DNA of 64,000 nt from Flavobacterium fluvii (GCF_900129545.1 NZ_FQWB01000001.1:1116001-1180000); one strand, 5' to 3'. Shown: positions 53,733 through 63,717, counted from the first letter of the stretch. Numbers and translations are program-made. Notes: generated from the letters alone by a model not told the origin.

Positions 53733-54761
53733 ATGGGATTTTTTGATTTCATGACCGAGGATATCGCGATAGACCTTGGTACCGCAAACACTTTAATCAT
53801 ACATAATGATAAAGTCGTAATTGACAGCCCTTCGATAGTTGCTCGTGATAGAATATCAGGAAAGATTATTGCCGTTGGTAAAGAAGCCAATATGATGCAA
53901 GGGAAGACCCATGAAAACATTAAAACGATAAGGCCTTTGAAAGATGGTGTAATTGCCGATTTTGATGCTTCCGAAAAAATGATCAGCATGCTTATCAAAA
54001 GCATTCCGGCATTGAAAAAAAGAATGTTTACTCCAGCATTGAGAATGGTGGTTTGTATTCCTTCCGGAATTACCGAAGTGGAGATGAGAGCGGTAAAAGA
54101 ATCTTGCGAAAGAGTAAATGGTAAAGAAGTATATTTGATTCACGAACCAATGGCTGCAGCAATTGGTATTGGTATCGACATCATGCAGCCAAAAGGAAAC
54201 ATGATCGTGGATATCGGAGGTGGAACAACGGAAATCGCCGTAATCGCTTTGGGTGGAATTGTGTGCGACAAATCGGTAAAAATTGCCGGTGACGTTTTTA
54301 CCAATGACATCGTGTATTACATGCGTACGCAACACAACCTTTTTGTTGGGGAAAGTACTGCAGAGAAAATAAAAATTCAAGTAGGGGCAGCCATCGAAGA
54401 TTTGGAAACACCTCCAGAAGAAATGTCGGTTCAAGGTAGAGATTTATTGACCGGTAAACCAAAACAAGTAGCGGTTTCTTATAGAGAAATTGCAAAAGCC
54501 TTGGACAAATCAATTCAAAGAATAGAAGATGCCGTAATGGAAACCTTGTCCCAGACACCTCCAGAATTGGCAGCGGATATTTACAATACGGGAATTTATC
54601 TTGCCGGTGGAGGATCGATGTTGAGAGGACTTGACAAAAGAATTTCCCAAAAAACGGATTTACCGGTTTATATTGCCGAAGATCCTTTAAGAGCAGTTGT
54701 TAGAGGAACAGGAATGGCGCTTAAAAATCTTGGAAAATTCAAAAGTGTCTTGATTAAATAG
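53733..54761 (+). CDS. mreB: rod shape-determining protein MreB
   Basis: 342 residues, actin-like ATPase forming membrane-bound filaments that guide the elongasome. DIAIDLGTANTLIIHNDKVV is phosphate loop 1, IVDIGGGTTEIAVIALGGIV phosphate loop 2, and GIYLAGGGSMLRGLDKRIS the adenosine motif. The N-terminal MGFFDFMTED is an amphipathic membrane anchor as in other MreB proteins. A -7 box TAGCTTTG at 53686-53693 precedes it. First gene of mreB-mreC-mreD-mrdA-rodA, so the organism is rod-shaped or filamentous. Confidence 0.98.
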   Translation: MGFFDFMTEDIAIDLGTANTLIIHNDKVVIDSPSIVARDRISGKIIAVGKEANMMQGKTHENIKTIRPLKDGVIADFDASEKMISMLIKSIPALKKRMFTPALRMVVCIPSGITEVEMRAVKESCERVNGKEVYLIHEPMAAAIGIGIDIMQPKGNMIVDIGGGTTEIAVIALGGIVCDKSVKIAGDVFTNDIVYYMRTQHNLFVGESTAEKIKIQVGAAIEDLETPPEEMSVQGRDLLTGKPKQVAVSYREIAKALDKSIQRIEDAVMETLSQTPPELAADIYNTGIYLAGGGSMLRGLDKRISQKTDLPVYIAEDPLRAVVRGTGMALKNLGKFKSVLIK

Positions 54762-54823
54762 GACAAAGATTTAGTTGACAGCATTAGGTTTTTAGTTTTA
54801 CACATCTATTATACAGGTATAAT

Positions 54824-55651
54824 ATGCAGCAAATATTTAATTTTATTTATAAAAACAGTAATAGATTACTGTTTTTGCTGCTTTTGGGTATATCGTTATT
54901 TCTTACCATTCAATCCCATTCCTATCATCGAAGCAAAGTAATAAGTTCTGCCAATTTTTTGAGTGGCGGAGTCTATGAAAGAATCAATAATGTGAACGAA
55001 TATTTGAATTTGAGAACCCAGAATGATGCGCTTGCCCAAGAAAATGCAAAACTAAGAAGCCTTCTTTTTGATAAAAAAGATACTACTTCGATTCCAAAAT
55101 TGGACAGTATCAGGGGATTGCATCCGACCGATATCATTGTTTCAAAAGTGATTCACAACTCTTTTAATTCTCATGAAAACTATTTGACGTTGAATTCGGG
55201 TAGTCTTCAGGGCGTGAAACCAGACATGGGTGTCATTAATAGTTTGGGAATCGTTGGAATCATTGACAATACTTCGCCAGGTTATTCTACGGTGGTCAGT
55301 ATTTTGAACATAAAATCCCAAATAAACGCCAAACTAAAAAAATCAAATCATTTTGGGTCTTTGGGTTGGAATGGAAAGAACACAGGTTTTGTACAATTGA
55401 CGGACGTTCCTAGATTGGCCTCGATAAGAAAAGGTGATACCATCGTGACTGGAGGACAATCTGTTATATTTCCTGAAAACATCAACATTGGAACAATTGC
55501 CAAAATAGAAGTGGATGATCAAACTCATTATTATACCATACAGGTTAAATTATTCAATGACATGACCAATTTAGGTCACGTATATATCATAAAAAGTAAA
55601 GATCGCGAAGAAATTATCAATTTAGAAAATAAGAGAAAAAAAGATGAATAG
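54824..55651 (+). CDS. mreC: rod shape-determining protein MreC
   Basis: 275 residues. One N-terminal transmembrane helix (LLFLLLLGISLFLTIQSHSY), a coiled coil at about 50-85 (NEYLNLRTQNDALAQENAKLRSLLFD), and the periplasmic double beta-barrel (LNSGSLQGVKPDMGVINSLGIVGIIDN, IRKGDTIVTGGQSVIFPENINIGTI). It connects the MreB filament with the penicillin-binding proteins. Its end overlaps mreD by eight bases. Confidence 0.95.
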   Translation: MQQIFNFIYKNSNRLLFLLLLGISLFLTIQSHSYHRSKVISSANFLSGGVYERINNVNEYLNLRTQNDALAQENAKLRSLLFDKKDTTSIPKLDSIRGLHPTDIIVSKVIHNSFNSHENYLTLNSGSLQGVKPDMGVINSLGIVGIIDNTSPGYSTVVSILNIKSQINAKLKKSNHFGSLGWNGKNTGFVQLTDVPRLASIRKGDTIVTGGQSVIFPENINIGTIAKIEVDDQTHYYTIQVKLFNDMTNLGHVYIIKSKDREEIINLENKRKKDE

Positions 55652-56150
55652 TGCTTTATTCGTAAATATTTTTCGTTTTCTGCTTTTACTGGCAGTCCAA
55701 ATAGTTGTTTTCAACAACATGAACTTTTTGGGCTACATCAGTCCATTTCCCTATATTCTTTTTATAATATTATACCCGGTAAACAGTAATAAATCAGGGC
55801 TTTTGGCGGCCAGTTTTTTTCTGGGGATTATTATGGACATGTTTTGTAATTCCGGGGGGATCCACACTACGGCTTGTTTGGTTTTGGCCTTTTATAGACC
55901 CTATCTTTTCAGGTTTTCTTTCGGACTTAGTTATGAATACCAAACCGTAAAATTGAATGATGTATTGACTCCCGAAAGGTTTACTTTTATATTGCTTTCA
56001 GTCGTGATACATCATTTTGTATTGTTCATATTGGAAGCTTTTAAAATCAGCTTCTTCTGGGACATCTTGATTCGAACACTATTTAGCACCGTTTTCACCA
56101 TAATTATCTGCATTATAATTATATATCTTATTAAGCCGAATAAACGATGA
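55644..56150 (+). CDS. mreD: rod shape-determining protein MreD
   Basis: 168 residues with about five membrane helices (FRFLLLLAVQIVVFNNMNFLG, FPYILFIILYPV, GLLAASFFLGIIMDMF and two more). The GIIMDMFCNSGGIHTTACLVLAFYRP stretch is typical of MreD. It overlaps mreC by eight bases and mrdA by four, as expected for coupled translation of the elongasome operon. Confidence 0.93.
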   Translation: MNSALFVNIFRFLLLLAVQIVVFNNMNFLGYISPFPYILFIILYPVNSNKSGLLAASFFLGIIMDMFCNSGGIHTTACLVLAFYRPYLFRFSFGLSYEYQTVKLNDVLTPERFTFILLSVVIHHFVLFILEAFKISFFWDILIRTLFSTVFTIIICIIIIYLIKPNKR

Positions 56151-58078
56151 GAAAAGTGCTTCTTCCTTCATTGATTATTATTGCAGCGTGCTTACTGCTA
56201 TTGCGTATTTTCTATTTGCAAATTATTGATGATTCCCTTAAGTTGAAATCTGACAATAATGCCATTAAAATAAAATATGACTATCCCGAGAGAGGTTATA
56301 TTTATGACAGAAATGGAAAGTTGCTGGTGGCAAACCAGCCATCTTACGACATTATGGTTATTCCAAGGGACATTAAAAATATTGACACCTTGGAGTTTTG
56401 CCAATTATTGAATATTACCAAAGAAGATTTTTTGGAGAAAATTGCCAAAGCAAAAGTGTATAGTCCTAGGCTGCCTTCGGTATTTTTGCCCCAATTGAAC
56501 AAAATGGAGTTTGCCGCATTTCAAGAAAAAATTCGAAAATTCGAAGGGTTTTATTTCCAAAAGCGTTCCCTTAGAGATTACCAGGTTAATTTTGGAGCCA
56601 ATATTTTTGGGTTTATTACACAAGTCAACGAAAAACTGATTGCAAAAAACCCATATTACAATAGTGGAGATTTAATTGGTAAACAAGGGGTTGAAGAAAG
56701 TTACGAAGAAGTGCTGCGTGGAATAAAAGGTGTTAAATATTTTCAGAAAGACAAATTCAACCGTGAAATAGGCTCTTTCAAAGAGGGTAAATATGACACC
56801 ATCGCTGTTCAGGGAGAGGATATCAACTTGACCATTGATGCCGAACTTCAAAAATATGGGGAGGAATTAATGATTAACAAAAGGGGAGGAATTGTGGCCA
56901 TTGAACCAAAAACAGGCGAGATTTTGGCATTGGTAACTGCACCCTCTTATGATCCTGCAATTTTGGTAGGTCGCCAACGGTCTAAAAACTATACTTTATT
57001 GTATCGTGATTCTATTGCAAAACCACTTTTTGATAGAAGTTTACTGGCAGAATATGCGCCGGGTTCTCCATTTAAAATCTTGACCGGTCTTGTTGGACTT
57101 CAAGAAGGCGTGATAAATGAGCAAACGACCTTTATGTGTCATCATGGGTTTAGTTACGCACCTGGTCGATTTATGAAGTGTCATGGCTTCGGGCCGCATC
57201 AACTGCATAATGGAATTGCATTGTCATGTAACGCTTATTTTGGCAATGTTTATTTACGAATTATTGGAAAATATGCAAGTACACCTTATGCGGTGGATGT
57301 TTGGAGCAACCACGTAAAGAGTTTTGGACTCGGACAATTTATGGGCTATGATTTGCCTACAGGAAAAAAAGGAAAGGTACCCACTTCTAAAACTTATAAA
57401 AAAATGTATCCTGGTTGGGGTTATAGTGGTAAAACTATTGTATCCAATTCCATTGGTCAAGGTGAAGTGGTGATGACACCAATACAGCTTGCCAATATGA
57501 TGGCCACTGTTGCCAATGAGGGTTATTATTACACACCTCATATCATCAGGAAAATCAAGGGCGAAAAAATTGATCCCAAATTCACTAAAAAGCACTATAC
57601 CACAATTGACAAAAAATATTTTGCGCCCATGATAAGTGGTTTGTTTGACGTGTACAATATGGGTACTGCCTCTGGTTTGAGGGTGGAAGGAATTGATATT
57701 TGTGGAAAAACGGGTACCGCAGAAAATTTTGCTAAAATAGGAGGCAAACGAGTACAATTGGAAGATCATTCCATTTTTGTGGCTTTTGCTCCTAAGGACA
57801 ACCCCAAAATAGCAATAGCTGTCATGATCGAAAATGGTGGATATGGGGCAACCATAGCCGGGCCTATTGCCAGTTTGATGATCGAAAAATACCTGAGACA
57901 CAAAATAACCCGAACAGATCTAGAAAAGAGGACACTGGAGAGGAGTTTACAAAGTCGTTATGCTATATTAGGAGGGCTTTCTGATGTAGTTTTGAAAGAA
58001 ATGAGAATAAAAGATTCAATTGCAAAATCAAAAATCATTGTTCCGAAAGTTAAAATAGATACTACCAAAAGAAATTAA
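56147..58078 (+). CDS. mrdA: penicillin-binding protein 2 (transpeptidase)
   Basis: 643 residues. One membrane helix (SLIIIAACLLLLRIFYLQII), the pedestal domain with YDYPERGYIYDRNGKLLVANQPSYDI, and the transpeptidase domain from about 240. The active-site triad is Ser307-Lys310 in YAPGSPFKIL, SCN in GIALSCNAYFGN, and KTG in DICGKTGTAENF near 520. It crosslinks lateral-wall peptidoglycan with RodA, whose gene follows by 17 bases. It overlaps mreD by four bases. Confidence 0.96.
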   Translation: MRKVLLPSLIIIAACLLLLRIFYLQIIDDSLKLKSDNNAIKIKYDYPERGYIYDRNGKLLVANQPSYDIMVIPRDIKNIDTLEFCQLLNITKEDFLEKIAKAKVYSPRLPSVFLPQLNKMEFAAFQEKIRKFEGFYFQKRSLRDYQVNFGANIFGFITQVNEKLIAKNPYYNSGDLIGKQGVEESYEEVLRGIKGVKYFQKDKFNREIGSFKEGKYDTIAVQGEDINLTIDAELQKYGEELMINKRGGIVAIEPKTGEILALVTAPSYDPAILVGRQRSKNYTLLYRDSIAKPLFDRSLLAEYAPGSPFKILTGLVGLQEGVINEQTTFMCHHGFSYAPGRFMKCHGFGPHQLHNGIALSCNAYFGNVYLRIIGKYASTPYAVDVWSNHVKSFGLGQFMGYDLPTGKKGKVPTSKTYKKMYPGWGYSGKTIVSNSIGQGEVVMTPIQLANMMATVANEGYYYTPHIIRKIKGEKIDPKFTKKHYTTIDKKYFAPMISGLFDVYNMGTASGLRVEGIDICGKTGTAENFAKIGGKRVQLEDHSIFVAFAPKDNPKIAIAVMIENGGYGATIAGPIASLMIEKYLRHKITRTDLEKRTLERSLQSRYAILGGLSDVVLKEMRIKDSIAKSKIIVPKVKIDTTKRN

Positions 58079-58095
58079 CAAGCGATTCATTCCAA

Positions 58096-59331
58096 ATGAA
58101 AAATCAAAGTTTAACAAATAATATCGACTGGGTTTGTATCATCATCTATATTTTATTGGTGATAATGGGATGGTTGAACATATACTCTTCCTCGTTGTCT
58201 TCCATGGATGGTACGTCCGAGAAACAGTTTATATTCATCGTTTTGACAGTTCCATTGATATTTATTTTGCTTTATGTGGATGGCAAGTTTTATGAGAAAT
58301 ACGCCAGTATCATTTATGGAGTTTCCTTGTTGTCATTACTTGGGTTGTTTGCTTTTGGCAAAACCATTGCCGGACAACGCTGTTGGTACGCCTTTGGAAG
58401 TTTTACGCTTCAACCGTCAGAATTTGCAAAAGCCGCCACGGCATTGGCATTGGCCAAATATTTAAGCGATACCCAAATCAATTTGAAGGATGTCAATAGG
58501 CAAATCCAGGCTTTGGCCATCCTGTTTTTTCCCGTGATGCTCATATTGCCTCAGCCAGACCCGGGGAGTGCCTTGATATACAGTATTTTTATTATTGTTT
58601 TATATCGTGAAGGATTGCCTGCTTGGTACGTGTTGACTGGATTTGTTGGTATAGTCCTGTTTATGTTGACGCTTATTTTAGAACCCCAGTATGTTATTCT
58701 TATTGCATTAATAGTTATTGTTTTAGTTCATTTCAAGTCAAGATTAGGCGATAGAAACATATTCTTGAGCGGGATTATTTTTGCCCTGATATCTGGATTT
58801 GTCTTGTCCGTAAGCTACGTTTTTACTAACGTTTTTAAACAGCACCACCGTGATCGTTTCAATATATTATTGGGAAAATCAGTCGATATGAAAGGGATTG
58901 GTTATAATACAAACCAATCGGAGATTGCCATTGGTTCTGGTGGCTGGTTTGGAAAAGGATTTCTGGAAGGAACGCAAACCAAAGGAGGATTCGTGCCGGA
59001 ACAACACACGGATTATATTTTCACTACCGTAGGCGAGGAATGGGGTTTTCTGGGTTCGCTATTTGTAATTGCTTTGTTTGCCGGCTTGTTGCTTAGAATT
59101 ATTTACTTGGCCGAAAGACAAAAAACAAAATTCAGCAGGGTTTACGGCTACTGCGTGGCGGGTGTTTTATTCATTCATTTCTTTGTGAACATTGCCATGG
59201 TCGTGGGTGTGTTTCCAACTATTGGTGTACCATTGCCTTTCTTTTCTTATGGAGGTTCCGGACTATGGGGCTTCACCATTCTCCTCTTTATTTTTATAAA
59301 GATGGATGCCAATAAGGTAAATGAGTGGTAG
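58096..59331 (+). CDS. rodA: peptidoglycan glycosyltransferase RodA (SEDS)
   Basis: 411 residues, about ten membrane helices. SEDS features: QRCWYAFGSFTLQPSEFAKAATALALAKYLSD near 95, GSALIYSIFIIVLYREGLP, the catalytic-loop region STVEWGFLG-like text EQHTDYIFTTVGEEWGFLGS near 300, and the C-terminal signature GVFPTIGVPLPFFSYGGSGLW. It polymerises glycan strands together with PBP2. Last gene of the elongasome operon, convergent with the nuclease gene with only three bases between the stop codons. Confidence 0.96.
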   Translation: MKNQSLTNNIDWVCIIIYILLVIMGWLNIYSSSLSSMDGTSEKQFIFIVLTVPLIFILLYVDGKFYEKYASIIYGVSLLSLLGLFAFGKTIAGQRCWYAFGSFTLQPSEFAKAATALALAKYLSDTQINLKDVNRQIQALAILFFPVMLILPQPDPGSALIYSIFIIVLYREGLPAWYVLTGFVGIVLFMLTLILEPQYVILIALIVIVLVHFKSRLGDRNIFLSGIIFALISGFVLSVSYVFTNVFKQHHRDRFNILLGKSVDMKGIGYNTNQSEIAIGSGGWFGKGFLEGTQTKGGFVPEQHTDYIFTTVGEEWGFLGSLFVIALFAGLLLRIIYLAERQKTKFSRVYGYCVAGVLFIHFFVNIAMVVGVFPTIGVPLPFFSYGGSGLWGFTILLFIFIKMDANKVNEW

Positions 59332-59334
59332 TTT

Positions 59335-60180
59335 TTAGTTAAAACTCCAAGCTTTGTAATCGCTGTTTTTCTCCAAACTGTTTTCGATTTTATCTTCCAA
59401 TTTTGGAAAGAAATCAATTCCAGTCATTTTTTCGAGACTATCTACTGTAACTACAAAATCATATAATGGTTTGTCGCTGTTTTTGCTTGGAACCAAAAAA
59501 GCAATCATTCTGTATTGACCATTGTAATTGTCCAACAAAATTTTGTAAAAATAATTGGGAATGGACACTTTCTCTTTGCCAATTGTTTTCAAAGAAGGTT
59601 GTAAAATCCCTCCTGTAATCACGTAAATGCCATCGTATTTGGTTGCCCAATAACGAACTTTTTGTTCCAATCTATTCCAAACGCCACCGTTGAAATTGTG
59701 CAATTGTGGGGAAATATTCGAGGTAAAAAAGGTGTCGTTGTAGGCATTAAGATCAAATTCCATATCGCCGGCCGGACAAAGATGTCCTTTGTCATAACCT
59801 GATTTTTTGTAATTTCGCCAATCTGCCGAGCCTGTTTTTACCTTTGGGTCTTCAATAAAATAGGGTCTTTTGAAATTATTGCTTCTCACGTAACTTTTTT
59901 TCAATTCATAAGCGACCCACTCCGCCTGTTCGTGTTTTTCGCTGTAGGACAACGTATAATAAGCGTGTTGGATGATTTGATTCGTGGTTGACGTGGGCAA
60001 GAAATTAAAGGCTCGATTTTGTTTTTGAATTTCATTTCCAGAATTGTCGGACGAGAAGTCAAATGCCGAAAAAGATCCCAAAAGAAAAGCCATAATTATC
60101 CCAAAACTAAAAACGCTCCAGAAATTTTTTTTCAATTTCTGGAGCGCAATAGCAGTTAATACCTGTTTTATTCTATTCAT
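59335..60180 (-). CDS. DNA/RNA non-specific endonuclease, exported
   Basis: 281 residues. An N-terminal hydrophobic segment (FWSVFSFGIIMAFLLGSFSAF, about 20-40) serves as a signal or anchor. The nuclease domain has the active-site form SGYDKGHLCPAGDMEFD (DKGH in place of the usual DRGH), NISPQLHNFNGGVWNRLEQKVRYW and YVITGGILQP. It degrades DNA and RNA outside the cytoplasm. It begins 15 bases after the processing-protease gene. An intrinsic-terminator-like hairpin lies inside its first codons (60113-60150). Confidence 0.92.
   Translation of the reverse strand: MNRIKQVLTAIALQKLKKNFWSVFSFGIIMAFLLGSFSAFDFSSDNSGNEIQKQNRAFNFLPTSTTNQIIQHAYYTLSYSEKHEQAEWVAYELKKSYVRSNNFKRPYFIEDPKVKTGSADWRNYKKSGYDKGHLCPAGDMEFDLNAYNDTFFTSNISPQLHNFNGGVWNRLEQKVRYWATKYDGIYVITGGILQPSLKTIGKEKVSIPNYFYKILLDNYNGQYRMIAFLVPSKNSDKPLYDFVVTVDSLEKMTGIDFFPKLEDKIENSLEKNSDYKAWSFN
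60107..60145 (-). terminator. terminator-like hairpin inside the 5' end of the nuclease gene
   Basis: CGCTCCAGAAATT (60113-60125) pairs perfectly with 60133-60145 over 13 bases, with a 7-base loop. On the minus strand the stem is followed by TTTTT. It falls in codons 12-25 of the nuclease, about 50-70 bases past the end of the protease gene. It could be the protease terminator embedded in the next gene. Confidence 0.65.
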
Positions 60181-60195
60181 TACTGTAAGTAATCC

Positions 60196-62472
60196 TTATT
60201 TAGCTAGTTCTTTTTTCTTTATTGCCACAGGGACACTTTTTTTGACAACTGGTTTAAATTGTAAATCATCCAAGATATTTAATGCTTCTTCCACATAAAT
60301 ATCTTTAGATAAACTTTCGTGCCATCTTTCTCTTTTTTCTTTAAGAGAAGCATCTTTTTCCATGGCTTCAGCTTCTTGAGGCAAAGAAGTAAACTTCAAA
60401 TGATAATCATAATTGGCTATCGCTTTGAATTTTTTTGCACTATCTTCTATGGCTTTTTGATTCGTTTTAAAATCCTCCATTTTCAGGCTATACAAATTTT
60501 CGTTGCTTCTTTTGTCAATCCATTTTGCATTTTCTTCGATCAATTTAAACTGCGGGTTCTGTGCAATTCTTTTTTTGCTTTCTGCAATTGCTTTCTCAAA
60601 ATTTGCGTTGTTTTTCCATACTTTATAAGGTGCGGGATCTATTTTGTCCCAAGGCATCGCAGAATCAACATCTCGCTCTCCCATTTTTAAGTAGGCGTAT
60701 TTGTCCGGCATGACAATGTCACTGCTTACTCCTTCGAGTTGGGTTGAACCTCCATTTATTCTATAAAATTTTTGGGTAGTGGTTTTTAATGCTCCCAAGT
60801 CTCCGGTGCTGCTACTGCGAACAAATTTATTCAAATCAATCACGTTTTGAACCGTTCCTTTACCATAGGTTTGTTTGCTGCCAACAATGATTCCTCTTTT
60901 GTAATCTTGAATGGCTGCTGCCAAAATTTCGGAAGCCGAGGCAGAAAAACTATTGACCATAATTACCAATGGCCCATCCCATTCAATCTTTTTGTCCCTG
61001 TCATACAAAACTTCTTTTTGTTTGTCTGCTGATTTAATCTGCACGATTGGTCCTTGCTCGATGAATAGTCCAGCGATATCCACAACTGTCGATAGCGAAC
61101 CACCTCCATCATCACGAACGTCAAGTACAATTCCGTTTACACCCGCTTTTTTCAAAGATTCCACTTCGGCGGCAATGTCTTTTCCGGCATCTCTACCATC
61201 GGCATTTTCGAAATCAATGTAGAATTTAGGCAAATAAATCACGCCATATTTCACGCCATTTCTTTCCACGACACTTGACTTCGCATAAGTTTCTTCAATT
61301 TCCACGATGTCTCTTACGATTGAAATAGTTTTGATGGTGCCATCCACTTTTTTTACGGTAAGACGAACCTCGGAACCTTTTGGTCCTTTAATTTTTTTGA
61401 CCACATCATCTAGACGCATCCCGACAACGTCAAGAGGTTGTCCATTTCCTTGGCCTACTTTCATGATGACATCACCGGCTTCCAATTGTTTTCCTCTCCA
61501 AGCGGGTCCTCCTGAAATAAGTTCGGTGATTTCAGTAAAGTCATTTTTCTTTTGAAGACGTGCTCCAATTCCTTCGAATTTTCCGCTAATGCTCACGTCA
61601 AAACGTTCTTTTTCCTCAGGTGGAAAATAATTGGTGTGCGGGTCAAAACGGGCCGTGATGGAGTTGATGTAGATTGAAAACCAATCATCTCTGGTTAATT
61701 CCTTCATGAATCCAAAATATTCATCCAATGATTTCAAGGAACTTTCACGGGTAATTTTTTCTAATTCTTCAATAGATTTTGATTTTCCATCCGAAGGTTT
61801 TTCTGTTTTTTCTTTCTCTTTTTCTGCAACATTGATATTGTCAACAAATTCACCTGGTTTTAATTCTTCAGAAATATTTTTGCCGTCTTTGTCGACAATT
61901 CCTTTTTCTTTGTTTTCTTGAATTTTCAAGCGATCTGTCAACGACGAAAGTGTTGACAACTTGAGTTGTTTGCGCCATCTTTCTTTTAATTCGGCTGCAT
62001 TTTTGGCATAAGGAGCTTTTTCGTAATCCGTGTTGAATGTTTCGTCAACAGAATAATCAAAAGGCGTGCTCAAAATGACTTTGTACAAACTTTTGCCTTG
62101 TTCCATTCTTTTAATCAAACGCTCGTATGTAAGATTGAAAAAAGACAAGTCTTTATTCAGTAATTGGTCATCAAGCTGTGTTTCATATTTTGAAAATTCG
62201 TCAATGTCGGATTGCATAAAAAACCTTTTGGATGGATCCAATGCTTGAATGTAGTCCTTATAAATTCCTTTGGAAAAGGTGTCGTCAATTAATGCAGGAC
62301 TATAATGCCCTTTTTCGATAACAAATGTCAATAATTCCAACAGCATTTTATCTTTTCCAGGATCGACACTTTTGGCGGAATTATTTCTAAATGCAAATAG
62401 AGTTACCGAAAGCAAAACCACGGCAAGAAGTATTTTATAATTTCTTTTCATAAAATCAATAATAGTATTCAT
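60196..62472 (-). CDS. carboxy-terminal processing protease (peptidase S41, Prc/CtpA)
   Basis: 758 residues. N-terminal membrane segment (YKILLAVVLLSVTLFAF); a start seven codons inside (MKRNYK, 62451) is equally possible. Domains: N-terminal helical part typical of Tsp/Prc, PDZ domain at about 290-380 (GIGARLQKKNDFTEITELISGGPAWRGKQLEAGDVIMKV), S41 core with VNGIVLDVRDDGGGSL, nucleophile serine in NSFSASASEILAAAIQDY, and catalytic lysine in GSKQTYGKGTVQ. A C-terminal Tsp-type extension follows. It trims or degrades periplasmic proteins. It is divergent from surE and upstream of the nuclease gene. Confidence 0.95.
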   Translation of the reverse strand: MNTIIDFMKRNYKILLAVVLLSVTLFAFRNNSAKSVDPGKDKMLLELLTFVIEKGHYSPALIDDTFSKGIYKDYIQALDPSKRFFMQSDIDEFSKYETQLDDQLLNKDLSFFNLTYERLIKRMEQGKSLYKVILSTPFDYSVDETFNTDYEKAPYAKNAAELKERWRKQLKLSTLSSLTDRLKIQENKEKGIVDKDGKNISEELKPGEFVDNINVAEKEKEKTEKPSDGKSKSIEELEKITRESSLKSLDEYFGFMKELTRDDWFSIYINSITARFDPHTNYFPPEEKERFDVSISGKFEGIGARLQKKNDFTEITELISGGPAWRGKQLEAGDVIMKVGQGNGQPLDVVGMRLDDVVKKIKGPKGSEVRLTVKKVDGTIKTISIVRDIVEIEETYAKSSVVERNGVKYGVIYLPKFYIDFENADGRDAGKDIAAEVESLKKAGVNGIVLDVRDDGGGSLSTVVDIAGLFIEQGPIVQIKSADKQKEVLYDRDKKIEWDGPLVIMVNSFSASASEILAAAIQDYKRGIIVGSKQTYGKGTVQNVIDLNKFVRSSSTGDLGALKTTTQKFYRINGGSTQLEGVSSDIVMPDKYAYLKMGERDVDSAMPWDKIDPAPYKVWKNNANFEKAIAESKKRIAQNPQFKLIEENAKWIDKRSNENLYSLKMEDFKTNQKAIEDSAKKFKAIANYDYHLKFTSLPQEAEAMEKDASLKEKRERWHESLSKDIYVEEALNILDDLQFKPVVKKSVPVAIKKKELAK

Positions 62473-62672
62473 AGTATATTTAAAAAAACTAAATTACGGT
62501 AAAAACCATGCCAACAAATACAGCGCCCGCATAAATTTTTGTTAAAGATATAAAATTGTTTTTTTTGTTTTGGGTTTAATCTTCGAACTGGATTAATTTT
62601 GTTTCTTTGTTTGCTGGAAATCACCACGTTTTTATTTGCAATTTAACAATACTAAATTTGATAAAATATACA

Positions 62673-63452
62673 ATGAAAAAAGACAAACCTTTAATCTTGG
62701 TAACCAATGACGATGGGATTTCTGCTCCGGGAATTCGTGCATTAATCGCTGTTATGGCAGAAATTGGAACGGTTGTGGTCGTGGCTCCGGATAGTCCGCA
62801 AAGTGCCACCGGACATTCCATTACCATAAATGACACCTTGTATATCAACAAAATTTCCAAAGATAATGATGTCATTGCAGAATACAGTTGCTCGGGTACT
62901 CCGGTTGATTGCGTGAAATTGGCAGTCAATGAAGTCATAAAAAGAAAGCCGGATTTGTGCGTCTCAGGTGTGAACCACGGCTCTAATTCATCTATAAACG
63001 TGATTTATTCCGGAACGATGAGTGCCGCCGTCGAAGCGGGAATCGAAGGAATCCCGGCTATCGGTTTCTCTTTGCTGGATTACGATTGGAATGCCGATTT
63101 CGAACCCATAAAATCATTTATAAGAAGTATTACTTTAGAAGTTTTGGAAAAAGGACTTCCGGAAAGCGTGGTTTTGAACGTGAATTTTCCGAAATTAGGT
63201 GAAAAAGAAATTAAAGGAATAAAAATTTGTCGTCAGGCAAAAGCACTTTGGATGGAGAAATTCGACAAACGAAAAACGCCGCAAGGACGAGATTACTATT
63301 GGCTCACCGGAGAATTTGTCAATCAAGACCATGGCGAAGACACTGACGAATGGGCGCTGGCCAATGGTTATATTTCAGTGGTTCCGGTGCAGTTTGATTT
63401 AACCGCACATCACGCTATACAAAAACTTAACACTTGGAACTGGAATGAATAA
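62673..63452 (+). CDS. surE: 5'/3'-nucleotidase SurE
   Basis: 259 residues from MKKDKPLILVTNDDGISAPG, the metal-binding N-terminus; the frame is open 22 codons further upstream without SurE-like sequence. Other motifs: VVVAPDSPQSATGHSITIND, SCSGTPVDCVKLAVNEV, CVSGVNHGSNSSINVIYSGT. SurE removes phosphate from nucleoside monophosphates in the cytoplasm and supports survival in stationary phase. It overlaps the next gene by eight bases. Confidence 0.96.
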   Translation: MKKDKPLILVTNDDGISAPGIRALIAVMAEIGTVVVVAPDSPQSATGHSITINDTLYINKISKDNDVIAEYSCSGTPVDCVKLAVNEVIKRKPDLCVSGVNHGSNSSINVIYSGTMSAAVEAGIEGIPAIGFSLLDYDWNADFEPIKSFIRSITLEVLEKGLPESVVLNVNFPKLGEKEIKGIKICRQAKALWMEKFDKRKTPQGRDYYWLTGEFVNQDHGEDTDEWALANGYISVVPVQFDLTAHHAIQKLNTWNWNE

Positions 63453-63717
63453 AACGGATATATTGATAGGTTTCGTGATAGGAATTTTGGCTTCCCTGTT
63501 GGGCAGTTTTCTTTTTATCAAATTTTTTACGGCTTTTGATTTTATGGAAGGTGTTGAATCCATGAAATTCGAAGGAAGACTGGGTAAATTAATTACATTG
63601 GGATCCATCCTTGATTTGGTCGCTTTTGGTGTTTTGCTGAAATTGGACAAGGAAATGATGGCTCGTGGCGTAATTTTGGCCGTTATTGTAATCACGATTA
63701 TCACTTTATTTGCATAA
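63445..63717 (+). CDS. small membrane protein of unknown function
   Basis: 90 residues with two to three hydrophobic segments (ILIGFVIGILASLLGSFLFIKFF, LGSILDLVAFGVLL, GVILAVIVITIITLF). It overlaps the surE stop by eight bases and stands before lpxB, so it belongs to the operon. No family recognised. Confidence 0.75.
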   Translation: MNKTDILIGFVIGILASLLGSFLFIKFFTAFDFMEGVESMKFEGRLGKLITLGSILDLVAFGVLLKLDKEMMARGVILAVIVITIITLFA

